From NCBI GenBank assembly GCA_946619625.1, contig CAMOMF010000125.1, forward strand, positions 1-8,195: 8,195 nucleotides of DNA, written 5' to 3'. Made by a program: the position numbers and the translations under genes. The notes under the pieces were generated by a model. The model searched no databases. It saw only the letters and a list, made by a program, of their open reading frames with translations, and had not been told where the DNA came from. Origin of the DNA: an uncultured Bacteroidales bacterium (GTDB lineage Bacteria > Bacteroidota > Bacteroidia > Bacteroidales > Paludibacteraceae). Positions 1 to 6,606 of the stretch are shown here, one piece after another (positions within the stretch are counted from its first letter, which is position 1; each line of letters begins with the position of its first letter).

Positions 1-1025
1 AGTGCGGCACTAAGTAGCGGCATGACGGTGGTGGAGGCCTGCTTTCCGCCCTTGATGGAAGCGATGGTGAGCAGATACGGTACTCCTACTCCGGTGGCCA
101 TGCCGATGAAAAGGCACCCAATAATGAGTCCGTTGATGTCGAAAGCGGCTGCGAGTACCCACATGCCGGCGATGAAAAGCAGCGGCGCCCAGTATTTCAT
201 GGAACGCGGGAAACGTTTCATCAGGTTTCCGAAGAGTAGTCCGGCAATGAAAGCAACGGCGTCCATGCCCACCATGAGCCACGTGATGGTTTCTTGGGAT
301 AAACTCATAGCACGTCCAGTAATGGCAAAATGGGTGGGGTAGATGAAGAAGATTATCATCAGCAGGAGCATGCCGGTTACGCTGGGGTGAAACTTACGGA
401 GAAGAGGGAAGAAACCTGAAGGTTGTGCATCTTCTTCCACATCGTTTTTTTTCGGGCTGAACGAGTCCTGCGGTAACCATACAAGCACCATAATCAGTGC
501 AATGAGTCCGAGGGCATACACGAGGAAAGCGTAGTTCCAGTCGATGACGCAAAGCATGCCGGCAAGTAACGTGGCAACGACCCCTCCCAACTGATTCATG
601 GCGGCACTGAGTCCCATGAGTCCCGCTATTTTTTCCGGTGGGAAATAAAAAGCGAGCAGTCCGGTGGAAAGTGGCATGATGATGCCAACACTGATGCCGA
701 GGAGCGCGCGCAGAACGAGTATGGCAGCGATATTATCCAGGAAGAAAACGCCGCAACCCGTGAGAACATACAGTGTCAGTCCGGCGACTGCCAGCGTCTT
801 CGTACCGAAATGCCGGCATAGTGCGGGGAAACACATATTTGTCAGTATGATGAAGAGCGCCGGCATGGACACAATCAACTGAACAAGAAGCGGGTCGGCG
901 TGACTGAAATGTTCCTTGACCGCTCCGAGGGCAGGTGCCACTGCAGCGCCCGCCATGACCGTCAGCAGCGACATAGAAAGAATCGTTGCGGTGGTGAAGA
1001 GAGATATGTTTTTGATATTGTTCAT
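1..1025 (-). CDS. MFS transporter, 3' end missing
   Basis: This is an inner-membrane transporter of the major facilitator superfamily; the substrate cannot be told. The frame is open from ATG at 1025 (start MNNIKNISLF) to the left edge, giving 341 complete codons, so roughly the last 50-70 residues of a typical 400-residue protein are outside. I read about ten hydrophobic helices: near residues 9-31, 47-66, 75-95, 97-121, 134-158, 163-183, then a charged cytoplasmic loop 184-213, then 214-233, 246-268, 276-295 and 298-321, with an eleventh beginning near 329. RALLG (106-110) before the glycine-rich helix 4 and the GLSAAMNQLGG stretch (138-148) in helix 5 are typical MFS features. It lies 45 bases downstream of uvrA on the same strand, with a 14-base palindrome just ahead of its start. 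Whether it shares the uvrA transcript or has its own control is open. Confidence 0.9.
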   Translation of the reverse strand, partial: MNNIKNISLFTTATILSMSLLTVMAGAAVAPALGAVKEHFSHADPLLVQLIVSMPALFIILTNMCFPALCRHFGTKTLAVAGLTLYVLTGCGVFFLDNIAAILVLRALLGISVGIIMPLSTGLLAFYFPPEKIAGLMGLSAAMNQLGGVVATLLAGMLCVIDWNYAFLVYALGLIALIMVLVWLPQDSFSPKKNDVEEDAQPSGFFPLLRKFHPSVTGMLLLMIIFFIYPTHFAITGRAMSLSQETITWLMVGMDAVAFIAGLLFGNLMKRFPRSMKYWAPLLFIAGMWVLAAAFDINGLIIGCLFIGMATGVGVPYLLTIASIKGGKQASTTVMPLLSAA

Positions 1026-1034
1026 TTTATAGTT

Positions 1035-1048
1035 TACAGATATCTGTA
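1035..1048. promoter_or_regulatory. Perfect 14-bp palindrome upstream of the MFS gene, possible operator
   Basis: TACAGATATCTGTA is a perfect inverted repeat in the 45-base gap between uvrA and the transporter. It ends 9 bases before the transporter ATG. Its core CAGATATCTG recurs at 1080-1089, across the last codons of uvrA, with the two centres 43 bp apart (about four helical turns). A repressor site is the natural guess, but the second copy codes for a conserved part of the UvrA C-terminus, so chance is not excluded. No T-run follows on the minus strand, so it does not look like a terminator. Confidence 0.35.
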
Positions 1049-1056
1049 TTTGGTTG

Positions 1057-1096
1057 TGCCGGTGTCTGCATCAGGTGTGCAGATATCTGCCGGTGT
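1057..1096. repeat. Short direct repeat TGCCGGTGT around the uvrA stop codon
   Basis: TGCCGGTGT occurs at 1057-1065 and again at 1088-1096. Each copy sits to the right of a CAGATATCTG palindrome (1037-1046 and 1080-1089). The distance between the two elements differs: they overlap by two bases in the second copy and are 10 bases apart in the first. The pair may be a decayed duplication of the uvrA 3' end or two related binding sites. Confidence 0.4.
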
Positions 1097-3911
1097 AACT
1101 GTCCGGGCATTTCATCAGGTTTTCGGGCGTCCCTGCGAAGATGACGTGTCCGCCCTGCTGTCCCCCTTCGGGTCCGAGGTCAATAACATGGTCTGCCGCC
1201 AAAATGACGGCGGGGTTGTGCTCGATGATGATGACCGTGTGTCCCTTGTCAACCAGGCTGTTCAGTGCTTTTAGGAGCACGGAAATGTCGTGGTAATGTA
1301 GTCCGGTAGTGGGCTCGTCGAAGATAAAGATAGTGGGGTCCTGCTCTTCCTGTGCAAGGAAAGACGCGAGTTTGACGCGCTGACTTTCGCCACCGGAGAG
1401 GGTGCTGCTGGATTGTCCCAGTTTGACATACCCGATTCCGACGTCCTGAAGAGGTTTCAACCGCTTGATAATCTTCCTGATGCAGAGTGTTTCTTCCTTG
1501 GTGGGTTTGCTGGCTTTCTGCCCATCCTGTTCTGTGTTTGCTTTGGAGGCGGGCGCCAATGCGTCAGAGAAGAACTCGATGGCCTGATTGACAGTCATTT
1601 CGAGTACGTCGTAGATACTCTTTCCACGGAACCGGACTTCGAGCACATCGTTGTTGAAACGCCGTCCATGACAATGCTCGCATTCCATGACAATGTCCGC
1701 CATGAACTGCATCTCGATGGTTATCGTCCCTTCGCCCTGACATTCCTCACAGCGTCCTCCTGGTGTGTTGAAGGAGAAATGCGCGGCGGTGTAGCCCATC
1801 TGCTTGCTAAGTTGCTGTGTAGCAAAAAGTTTGCGTATCTCGTCGTATGCTTTCAGGTAGGTGACCGGATTGCTTCGTGAGGAGCGGCTCAGGGGGTTCT
1901 GGTCCACAAACTCGATGTCTTTGACCCTGTCCATACTGCCCTTGAGACTGCCGAAATCGCCGGTGCGTTCCGCCAATCCACCGTAGTATTTTTTTAGTGC
2001 AGGGTATAGTACCCGAGTGACAAGAGACGACTTGCCTGAACCGGAAACGCCTGTAACACAAGTGATAACGTTCAGCGGGAAACGTACATTGATATCTTTC
2101 AGGTTGTTCTCGCGGGCGTTGAGAACTTCGATATAATTGTTCCAAGGGCGTCTGTAGCGCGGAATTGGAATCACCTCTTTTTTCTGAAGAAAGTCGAGTG
2201 TGTAGGAGTGCAGCGGTCCTTGTACAGCCTTGGCAATCTGTTCTTCAGAGGCATCTCCCGCCCAAACGAGTTGTCCGCCTTTACGTCCCGCTTCCGGACC
2301 AATATCAATGAGGTAGTCGGCAGCGCGTATGATTTCTTCGTCATGCTCTACAACGACAACCGTATTGCCCAAGTCGCGCAGTTCCTTCAAAACACCGATA
2401 AGTTGTTGTGTATCGCGTGCGTGCAGTCCTATAGAGGGCTCGTCTAATACGTAGAGTGACCCCACGAGACTGCTTCCGAGGGATTTGGCAAGCGTAATGC
2501 GCTGACTTTCACCGCCTGAGAGTGTGGAAGAGAGTCTGTCCAAGGTGAGGTAACTCAAGCCCACTTCCCTCAAAAAGCGCAGTCGCGAGTTGATTTCCAC
2601 CAATAGTGGAGCCGCTGCCAACCTGCTCGTTTCGGAGAGGTGGTTGGGCAGGTCCTCAAACCACGGCTTCAAGGCACTTACGGGCGTGCGCACAATATCG
2701 TATATGTTCTTGTCGTGCACGCGCACGTATTCCGCTTCTTTGCGCAATCTGCCACCGCGGCAATCCGGACATAGGGTTTTGCCCCGGTACCGTGCCAACA
2801 TGACGCGGTATTGAATCTTCTGATATTGTTCGCGCTCGAGCATCTGGAAAAAGTCGTTCAGTCCGTGGAAATACTCATTTCCGGTCCAGATGAGTTGTTT
2901 TTGCTCGGGGGTGAGTGCGTAGAAAGGTGTATGAATGGGGAAATCAAACCGGTCTGCGTTGTAGATCAGTTCTTTGTTCCACAGACTCATTTTCTCGCCC
3001 CGCCAACAAGCAATGGCCTCTTCGTAGATACTTAGTTGTTTGTTCGGGACGACGAGGTCTTCGTCGATGCCGATGATATTGCCGAATCCGCCGCAGGTGG
3101 GGCAGGCTCCGAGGGGATTGTTGAAATCGAAGAGGTGTTCACTGGGCTCGATAAACGTGATGCCATCTGCTTCGAATCGTTCTGAGAAGGGAATGAGTGC
3201 CCCCTCCACATCCAAGAGACATTCACCTTTGCCCTCGAAGAAAGCGGTCTGTACCGAGTCTGCAAAGCGGTTTGCCGTGGAAGGTTCGCCGTCCGCTACA
3301 ATGCGGTCAACCAGCAGGTAAAGGTCTTCAGAATCTTTGACCTCGTTGATGCGCAGCGTTTTGCGGTGCTGTATCATGCGTGAGAACCCCTGGCCTTCCC
3401 ATACGTCAAGTTGCTGTTTGAGCGTGATATTTTCGTCCAAATGGACGGGTGAAAGCAACATGACTTTGGTGCCCTTGGGAAGGTTCATGACATGGTTGAC
3501 AACGTCGCGAATGGTGTGCTTTTTGACCTCAAGCCCGCTGACGGGAGATATAGTCTTGCCTATGCGTGCAAATAGCAACTTGAGGTACTCGTATATTTCG
3601 GTAGTGGTACCCACGGTAGAGCGCGGGTTTCGTGAACTGACTTTCTGCTCGATGGCGATGGCGGGTGGAATGCCGTCAATAAAATCCACTTCGGGTTTTT
3701 GCATTCTTCCCAGGAACTGCCGCGCGTAGGACGAAAGGCTCTCAACGTAACGTCTTTGTCCTTCGGCATATAGGGTGTCAAAAGCGAGTGAAGACTTGCC
3801 GCTACCGGACAAGCCCGTCACCACCACCAACTTGCCCCGGGGAATATCGACAGAGATATTCTTCAGGTTGTGGGTTTTTGCTCCGCGAATATGTATAAAG
3901 TCTTCTTCCAA
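1071..3911 (-). CDS. uvrA: Excinuclease ABC subunit A (UvrA)
   Basis: UvrA is the damage-recognition ATPase of nucleotide excision repair. It dimerises, finds lesions with UvrB and loads UvrB on DNA. The 946 residues hold two ABC modules: Walker A GLSGSGKSS at 33-41 and GVSGSGKSS at 621-629, signature LSGGESQR at 464-471 and 838-845, and Walker B LYVLDEP at 486-492 and IFIFDEP at 861-867. The region of about 131-245 that binds UvrB is present, so this is a full UvrA and not a short UvrA2 paralogue. The second zinc module is intact (CEEC 721-724, CEHC 744-747). The first keeps only CPTC (270-273); the partner pair expected near 247-252 is replaced by non-cysteine residues. A polar insert of roughly 25 residues lies near 782-810. 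The start is TTG at 3911: no in-frame ATG exists upstream in the gap, and the next Met (residue 70) would remove Walker A. It begins 13 bases after the HU-LysM stop. Confidence 0.97.
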   Translation of the reverse strand: MEEDFIHIRGAKTHNLKNISVDIPRGKLVVVTGLSGSGKSSLAFDTLYAEGQRRYVESLSSYARQFLGRMQKPEVDFIDGIPPAIAIEQKVSSRNPRSTVGTTTEIYEYLKLLFARIGKTISPVSGLEVKKHTIRDVVNHVMNLPKGTKVMLLSPVHLDENITLKQQLDVWEGQGFSRMIQHRKTLRINEVKDSEDLYLLVDRIVADGEPSTANRFADSVQTAFFEGKGECLLDVEGALIPFSERFEADGITFIEPSEHLFDFNNPLGACPTCGGFGNIIGIDEDLVVPNKQLSIYEEAIACWRGEKMSLWNKELIYNADRFDFPIHTPFYALTPEQKQLIWTGNEYFHGLNDFFQMLEREQYQKIQYRVMLARYRGKTLCPDCRGGRLRKEAEYVRVHDKNIYDIVRTPVSALKPWFEDLPNHLSETSRLAAAPLLVEINSRLRFLREVGLSYLTLDRLSSTLSGGESQRITLAKSLGSSLVGSLYVLDEPSIGLHARDTQQLIGVLKELRDLGNTVVVVEHDEEIIRAADYLIDIGPEAGRKGGQLVWAGDASEEQIAKAVQGPLHSYTLDFLQKKEVIPIPRYRRPWNNYIEVLNARENNLKDINVRFPLNVITCVTGVSGSGKSSLVTRVLYPALKKYYGGLAERTGDFGSLKGSMDRVKDIEFVDQNPLSRSSRSNPVTYLKAYDEIRKLFATQQLSKQMGYTAAHFSFNTPGGRCEECQGEGTITIEMQFMADIVMECEHCHGRRFNNDVLEVRFRGKSIYDVLEMTVNQAIEFFSDALAPASKANTEQDGQKASKPTKEETLCIRKIIKRLKPLQDVGIGYVKLGQSSSTLSGGESQRVKLASFLAQEEQDPTIFIFDEPTTGLHYHDISVLLKALNSLVDKGHTVIIIEHNPAVILAADHVIDLGPEGGQQGGHVIFAGTPENLMKCPDSYTGRYLHT

Positions 3912-3914
3912 AAT
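3909..3914 (-). other. Non-ATG start context ATTTTG of uvrA
   Basis: On the minus strand the gene begins ATT TTG GAA GAA GAC. TTG at 3911-3909 is the best start because the following residues (MEEDFIHIRGAKTHNL) match where UvrA proteins normally begin. No ATG or GTG lies in frame between the upstream stop (3927-3925) and this point. The same hexamer ATTTTG sits at the start of rimO. No Shine-Dalgarno sequence is seen, which is normal for Bacteroidetes. Confidence 0.75.
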
Positions 3915-3924
3915 ATTGATATTC

Positions 3925-5013
3925 TTATGGTAACCGTGGTATTTGCAGTTTGGTGCCTGCCTTCAGGTTATTGGGGTCTTTGATAACGTTTTTGTTTGCC
4001 TCGTATATGACAGTCCATTTGTCAGGATCGCCATAGTATCGGCGTGCTATTTGCGCCAAGCGACTACCCTCCTGGACTGTTTCTATACCCAGAATGGTAG
4101 GCTGGAAGGTGGTGCCCTCCACCTCTGCTGTAATAGAGTCACCAGACTGAATAGCAGCAGAATCTGTATGTTCGGAAACTGCACTGTCAAAAGGTAACAG
4201 GGGTTCCGGTGCGAGCATTTCACTCTCCACCTCCAAGTCCAAGAACTCCTCTTCCTCGGCGTGGAAACCAAGGCTGTTCGCCCAACTTTCCAGTTTGTTT
4301 ACCAGCACAAAATAGCCTGCCACGAGCATTGCCAGCAGTACGAGGATGGTGATGAGTGCCACTCTCCACCCATGGAAGCGGGAAGAACCGTCCGGCGTCT
4401 CTGTTGTTTGTGACGGCTGTGAAGGTTGTTCTTCAGGAGTCTGAGTACTCTTTGTCGTTTCCTGAACTTGAGTGGTTTCTTGTATGGGAGAAGTCTCCTG
4501 AACGGGAGAATCATGCTCTGTAGTTGCATCAAGTGAAGTTGTTTCCGGATATAGATCCCCTTCCGCCGTTGTCGGAGTTTTTTCGCCTAATTCGGCAAGA
4601 ATGCTCTTGATTTCATCAGCCTGTTCATCGAATCGTGCTCGCGGGTCAATGCCGGGCAATTTGGATTGCGGGTCCAATGGTTTTCCGTCCGTATCCACGC
4701 GTACGGGTTCCAAATCGGAGAATGGTTCGTTGATTTGTTCGCGGATATAACTTTCCGGCAAGAAAGTAACCTTGTCGTAACCGTCCAGCATGATTGACTC
4801 GCCGGTGTTGACATTGACGCTCTTGCGAGGTGCAATATGAACAATCCTGAATGTTCCGAGTCCGCCGATTCGTACTTGTCCGTCCTGATGCAACCCCTCA
4901 ATGATAGTAGGAAAGAGCGCAGCCAGAAAGCGGCTTGCCGTTTCTTCCGGCAGGCTCATCTGTTTGCTGATAGTTTTGCGCAGTTCCGATATGGTTAATT
5001 TTTCTTCTGACAT
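3925..5013 (-). CDS. Membrane-anchored HU-fold protein with C-terminal LysM domain
   Basis: This 362-residue protein has three parts. Residues 5-95 form an HU/IHF-type DNA-binding fold (GGLGTF at 50-55, NTGE at 69-72). Residues 96-214 are a polar Thr/Glu/Gln/Pro-rich linker with three QET repeats. A single hydrophobic helix spans about 215-238 (GWRVALITILVLL onward), with Arg/His before it and a Glu-rich run after it, which predicts N-inside, C-outside. Residues 311-359 form a LysM domain (SRLAQIARRYYGDPDKW, NLKAGTKLQIP), a peptidoglycan-binding fold. There is no signal peptide. The expected role, inferred only, is to link DNA or a DNA-binding partner to the cell wall. Val68 stands where HU arms normally carry an intercalating proline, so DNA bending may be weak. 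I chose ATG at 5013, which overlaps the HU stop (TAATG), over a TTG two codons upstream. Similar HU-TM-SPOR fusions are, as I recall, known in Bacteroidetes. Confidence 0.88.
   Translation of the reverse strand: MSEEKLTISELRKTISKQMSLPEETASRFLAALFPTIIEGLHQDGQVRIGGLGTFRIVHIAPRKSVNVNTGESIMLDGYDKVTFLPESYIREQINEPFSDLEPVRVDTDGKPLDPQSKLPGIDPRARFDEQADEIKSILAELGEKTPTTAEGDLYPETTSLDATTEHDSPVQETSPIQETTQVQETTKSTQTPEEQPSQPSQTTETPDGSSRFHGWRVALITILVLLAMLVAGYFVLVNKLESWANSLGFHAEEEEFLDLEVESEMLAPEPLLPFDSAVSEHTDSAAIQSGDSITAEVEGTTFQPTILGIETVQEGSRLAQIARRYYGDPDKWTVIYEANKNVIKDPNNLKAGTKLQIPRLP
3937..4083 (-). other. LysM domain of the HU-LysM protein
   Basis: Residues 311-359 carry the LysM pattern: a strand (ETVQEGSRL), a helix ending in ARRYYGDPDKW, then IYEANKNVIKDPNNLKAGTKLQIP split by a turn. 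Most bacterial LysM domains bind the glycan of peptidoglycan. It lies on the predicted periplasmic side of the membrane helix, where that ligand is found. Confidence 0.85.
4300..4371 (-). other. Single transmembrane helix of the HU-LysM protein
   Basis: Residues 215-238 are an unbroken run of Leu, Ile, Val, Ala and Gly with no charge after Arg217. Positive residues (Arg212, His214, Arg217) lie on the N-terminal side and a Glu run at 253-256 on the C-terminal side. By the positive-inside rule the HU fold is cytoplasmic. Confidence 0.85.
4453..4506 (-). repeat. Three hexapeptide repeats in the linker
   Basis: Residues 170-187 read PVQETS, PIQETT, QVQETT: three copies of a six-residue unit with consensus x-(V/I)-Q-E-T-(S/T). 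They lie in the cytoplasmic linker between the HU fold and the membrane helix. The DNA copies differ at several third positions, so they are not a recent slippage product. The likely role is a flexible spacer. Confidence 0.65.
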
Positions 5014-5015
5014 TA
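5011..5015 (-). other. TAATG stop/start overlap coupling two HU-fold genes
   Basis: On the minus strand the HU gene ends AAT TGG TAA and the HU-LysM gene starts with the ATG that shares the last A of that stop. A one-base overlap of this kind usually means translational coupling and balanced synthesis. It also decides the HU-LysM start in favour of ATG at 5013. Confidence 0.8.
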
Positions 5016-5291
5016 CCAATTGTTGATTTCGTCTTTTAGGTTTTGTGTGGGCTTGAATGTAACCTGTTGTTTGGGCGGAATCATGCTTCGTTCCCCTGTA
5101 CGCGGGTGCACACTGATGCGTTCTTTCTTCTGCTTCACATCCAATGTTCCAAACCCTTGAATCTGAACACTTTTCCCCTCCAACAAATGCTGTACGATGA
5201 CCTCTTCGGTAGCGTCCAGCAAATCTGCCACTTGGCTTTTGGTCAGACCGGCTTTTTTGGCAATATTACTTATGAGTTCTTTTGTTGTCAT
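5013..5291 (-). CDS. HU-family DNA-binding protein
   Basis: This is a small histone-like protein that binds and bends DNA as a dimer in the nucleoid. The 92 residues from ATG at 5291 match the usual HU length of about 90. Visible family features are the N-terminal helices (MTTKELISNIAKKAGL, then a second helix about 18-38), the GFGTL turn at 46-50, the basic arm (KQKKERISVHPRTGE) and the closing strand VTFKPTQNLKDEIN. Pro63 at the arm tip is the position of the DNA-intercalating proline in HU and IHF. The start is one base after the rimO stop. A longer frame running back to 5423 overlaps rimO and adds nothing HU-like, so I reject it. The gene is tightly coupled to the HU-LysM gene downstream. 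It may be a partner subunit for that protein or a general HU paralogue. Confidence 0.93.
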   Translation of the reverse strand: MTTKELISNIAKKAGLTKSQVADLLDATEEVIVQHLLEGKSVQIQGFGTLDVKQKKERISVHPRTGERSMIPPKQQVTFKPTQNLKDEINNW

Positions 5292-5292
5292 A

Positions 5293-6606
5293 CTAAATTG
5301 TAGTTGTTCCGTATAGGTCAAAGTTCTCGCAATCAGTGATTTTAACGTTGTAGAAATTGCCGATATGAAGAGGTTGCCCTTCTTTTTTGACCAGCACTTC
5401 GCAGTCCACTTCCGGGCTGTCAAATTCGGTTCGTCCTACGTAGTGTTCTGTTTCTTCGCGGTCGATGATGACGCGCATAGTGGTGCCGATTTTGGTTTCA
5501 CTGATTTCAGAGGCTATATTTTCCTGAATCGCCATGAGTTGGTCTAAACGTCTTTGTTTCACGTCTTCCGGCACATTGTCGGTGTAATGTTTGTAGGCGT
5601 AGGTCCCCTCTTCGTTGGAGAAGGCGAAAGCGCCCATACGCTCGAAGCGCATCCTGCGTGTAAAATCGCAAAGTGCCTGAAAATCCTCTTCCGTCTCGTC
5701 GGGGTGTCCCACCATCAACGTGGTGCGGATATGTATGCCGGGCACCTCTGCACGGATGGTGTGGAGCAGTTCTTCCTGTTCTTGGGCAGTAATATGCCGG
5801 CGCATCTTACTGAGCATATGGTCGGTGCAGTGCTGCAGCGCCAAATCCAAATACTTGCACACATTGGGTCTTTCCCGCATCACGCGGAGTATGTCCATAG
5901 GGAAATCTGCAGGGTAGGCGTAATGCAGTCGTATCCAATCTATTCCGTGTATATCACTCATGCGCTCAATCAGTTCGGGAAGGGCAGGGTAGGCACTGAG
6001 GTCCTGAGCAATGACCTGTACTTCTTTCACTCCCTTTTCAGCCAACCAACGCACTTCGTCCAGGATTTCGGTTTGTGGGCGCGGGGTATGACGTCCTGTA
6101 ATAAGCGGAATCGCGCAATAGGAACAAAAACGGTTGCAGCCCTCGCTGATTTTGACGTATGCGTAGTGTGAGGGCGTAGTGAGGGTCCGTTCCCACGGAT
6201 GAGCGCAAGATGAACTGTGTTCCCCGGGTGCGGTTGTGGTGTGCATCTGTGTTTTCAGTTCGTCGATGAGCGCCATAAAATCGAATTTGCCGTAGTACTT
6301 GTCCACCTCCGGCAGTTCGTCTTCCAGGTCGGCACGATAACGTTCACTCAGACAGCCCATTACGTACAGGTGTTTCAGTTGCCTGTGTTTTTTGCGTTCT
6401 GCAAACTGCAGGATGGTGCGGATACTTTCCTCCTTGGCATCACCGATAAATCCGCACGTGTTGATGACGGCGATTTCGCCCCGGGGATGGTCTGAATCAT
6501 GCACGCAAGTGAACCCCTCCAACTCCAGTTGGCGCATCAAGCGTTCTGCGTCAACCAGGTTTTTGGAGCAACCCAGCGTAATAATATCTATTTCGTTTTT
6601 TCTCAA
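5293..6606 (-). CDS. rimO: Ribosomal protein uS12 methylthiotransferase RimO
   Basis: RimO is a radical-SAM enzyme that adds a methylthio group to a conserved aspartate of ribosomal protein S12. The 437 residues show the N-terminal UPF0004 domain with its three cluster cysteines (Cys13 in TLGCSKN, Cys51 in NTCGFI, Cys85 in MGCLSER). The radical-SAM motif CNRFCSYC follows at 157-164 (Cys157, 161, 164). The C-terminal TRAM domain covers about 370-435 (GRTEFDSPEVD at 391-401, DLYG at 430-433). TLGCSKN and GRTEFDSPEVD favour RimO over MiaB. After IAQDLSAY (199-206) the chain goes straight to PALPELIE, about ten residues shorter than the family as I recall it, with the usual YG-x-D motif missing. 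The start is TTG at 6606, 11 bases after the recQ stop; the first internal Met (residue 24) would lose Cys13. No regulatory signal is visible. Confidence 0.96.
   Translation of the reverse strand: MRKNEIDIITLGCSKNLVDAERLMRQLELEGFTCVHDSDHPRGEIAVINTCGFIGDAKEESIRTILQFAERKKHRQLKHLYVMGCLSERYRADLEDELPEVDKYYGKFDFMALIDELKTQMHTTTAPGEHSSSCAHPWERTLTTPSHYAYVKISEGCNRFCSYCAIPLITGRHTPRPQTEILDEVRWLAEKGVKEVQVIAQDLSAYPALPELIERMSDIHGIDWIRLHYAYPADFPMDILRVMRERPNVCKYLDLALQHCTDHMLSKMRRHITAQEQEELLHTIRAEVPGIHIRTTLMVGHPDETEEDFQALCDFTRRMRFERMGAFAFSNEEGTYAYKHYTDNVPEDVKQRRLDQLMAIQENIASEISETKIGTTMRVIIDREETEHYVGRTEFDSPEVDCEVLVKKEGQPLHIGNFYNVKITDCENFDLYGTTTI

Noticed and set aside
160..870. Repeated ATGCCGGC words across the transporter gene
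   Set aside because: They encode the common Ala-Gly-Met runs of membrane helices and have no regular spacing.
1026..1070. The palindrome as a rho-independent terminator of uvrA
   Set aside because: The stem is short and AT-rich, has no loop, and is not followed by a T-run on the minus strand.
1413..1880. A 155-codon open frame on the plus strand opposite uvrA
   Set aside because: It is antisense to the conserved second ABC module of UvrA and shows no domain or start signal.
1071..3911. UvrA2-type paralogue, because of the odd zinc module
   Set aside because: The UvrB-binding region between the first Walker A and the zinc module is present at full length, and total length is that of true UvrA.
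3925..5013. HU-LysM as a secreted or lipoprotein LysM protein
   Set aside because: There is no signal peptide or lipobox; the only hydrophobic helix is in the middle, after a cytoplasmic-type HU fold.
5014..5019. TTG start two codons upstream for the HU-LysM gene
   Set aside because: ATG at 5013 follows directly and forms a TAATG overlap with the HU stop, which is the more likely start.
5292..5423. A 44-residue N-terminal extension of the HU protein
   Set aside because: It overlaps the end of rimO in another frame and has no HU-like features. ATG at 5291 gives the standard family length.
5554..6171. A 205-codon open frame on the plus strand opposite rimO
   Set aside because: It lies wholly inside rimO on the other strand and its translation resembles no protein family.
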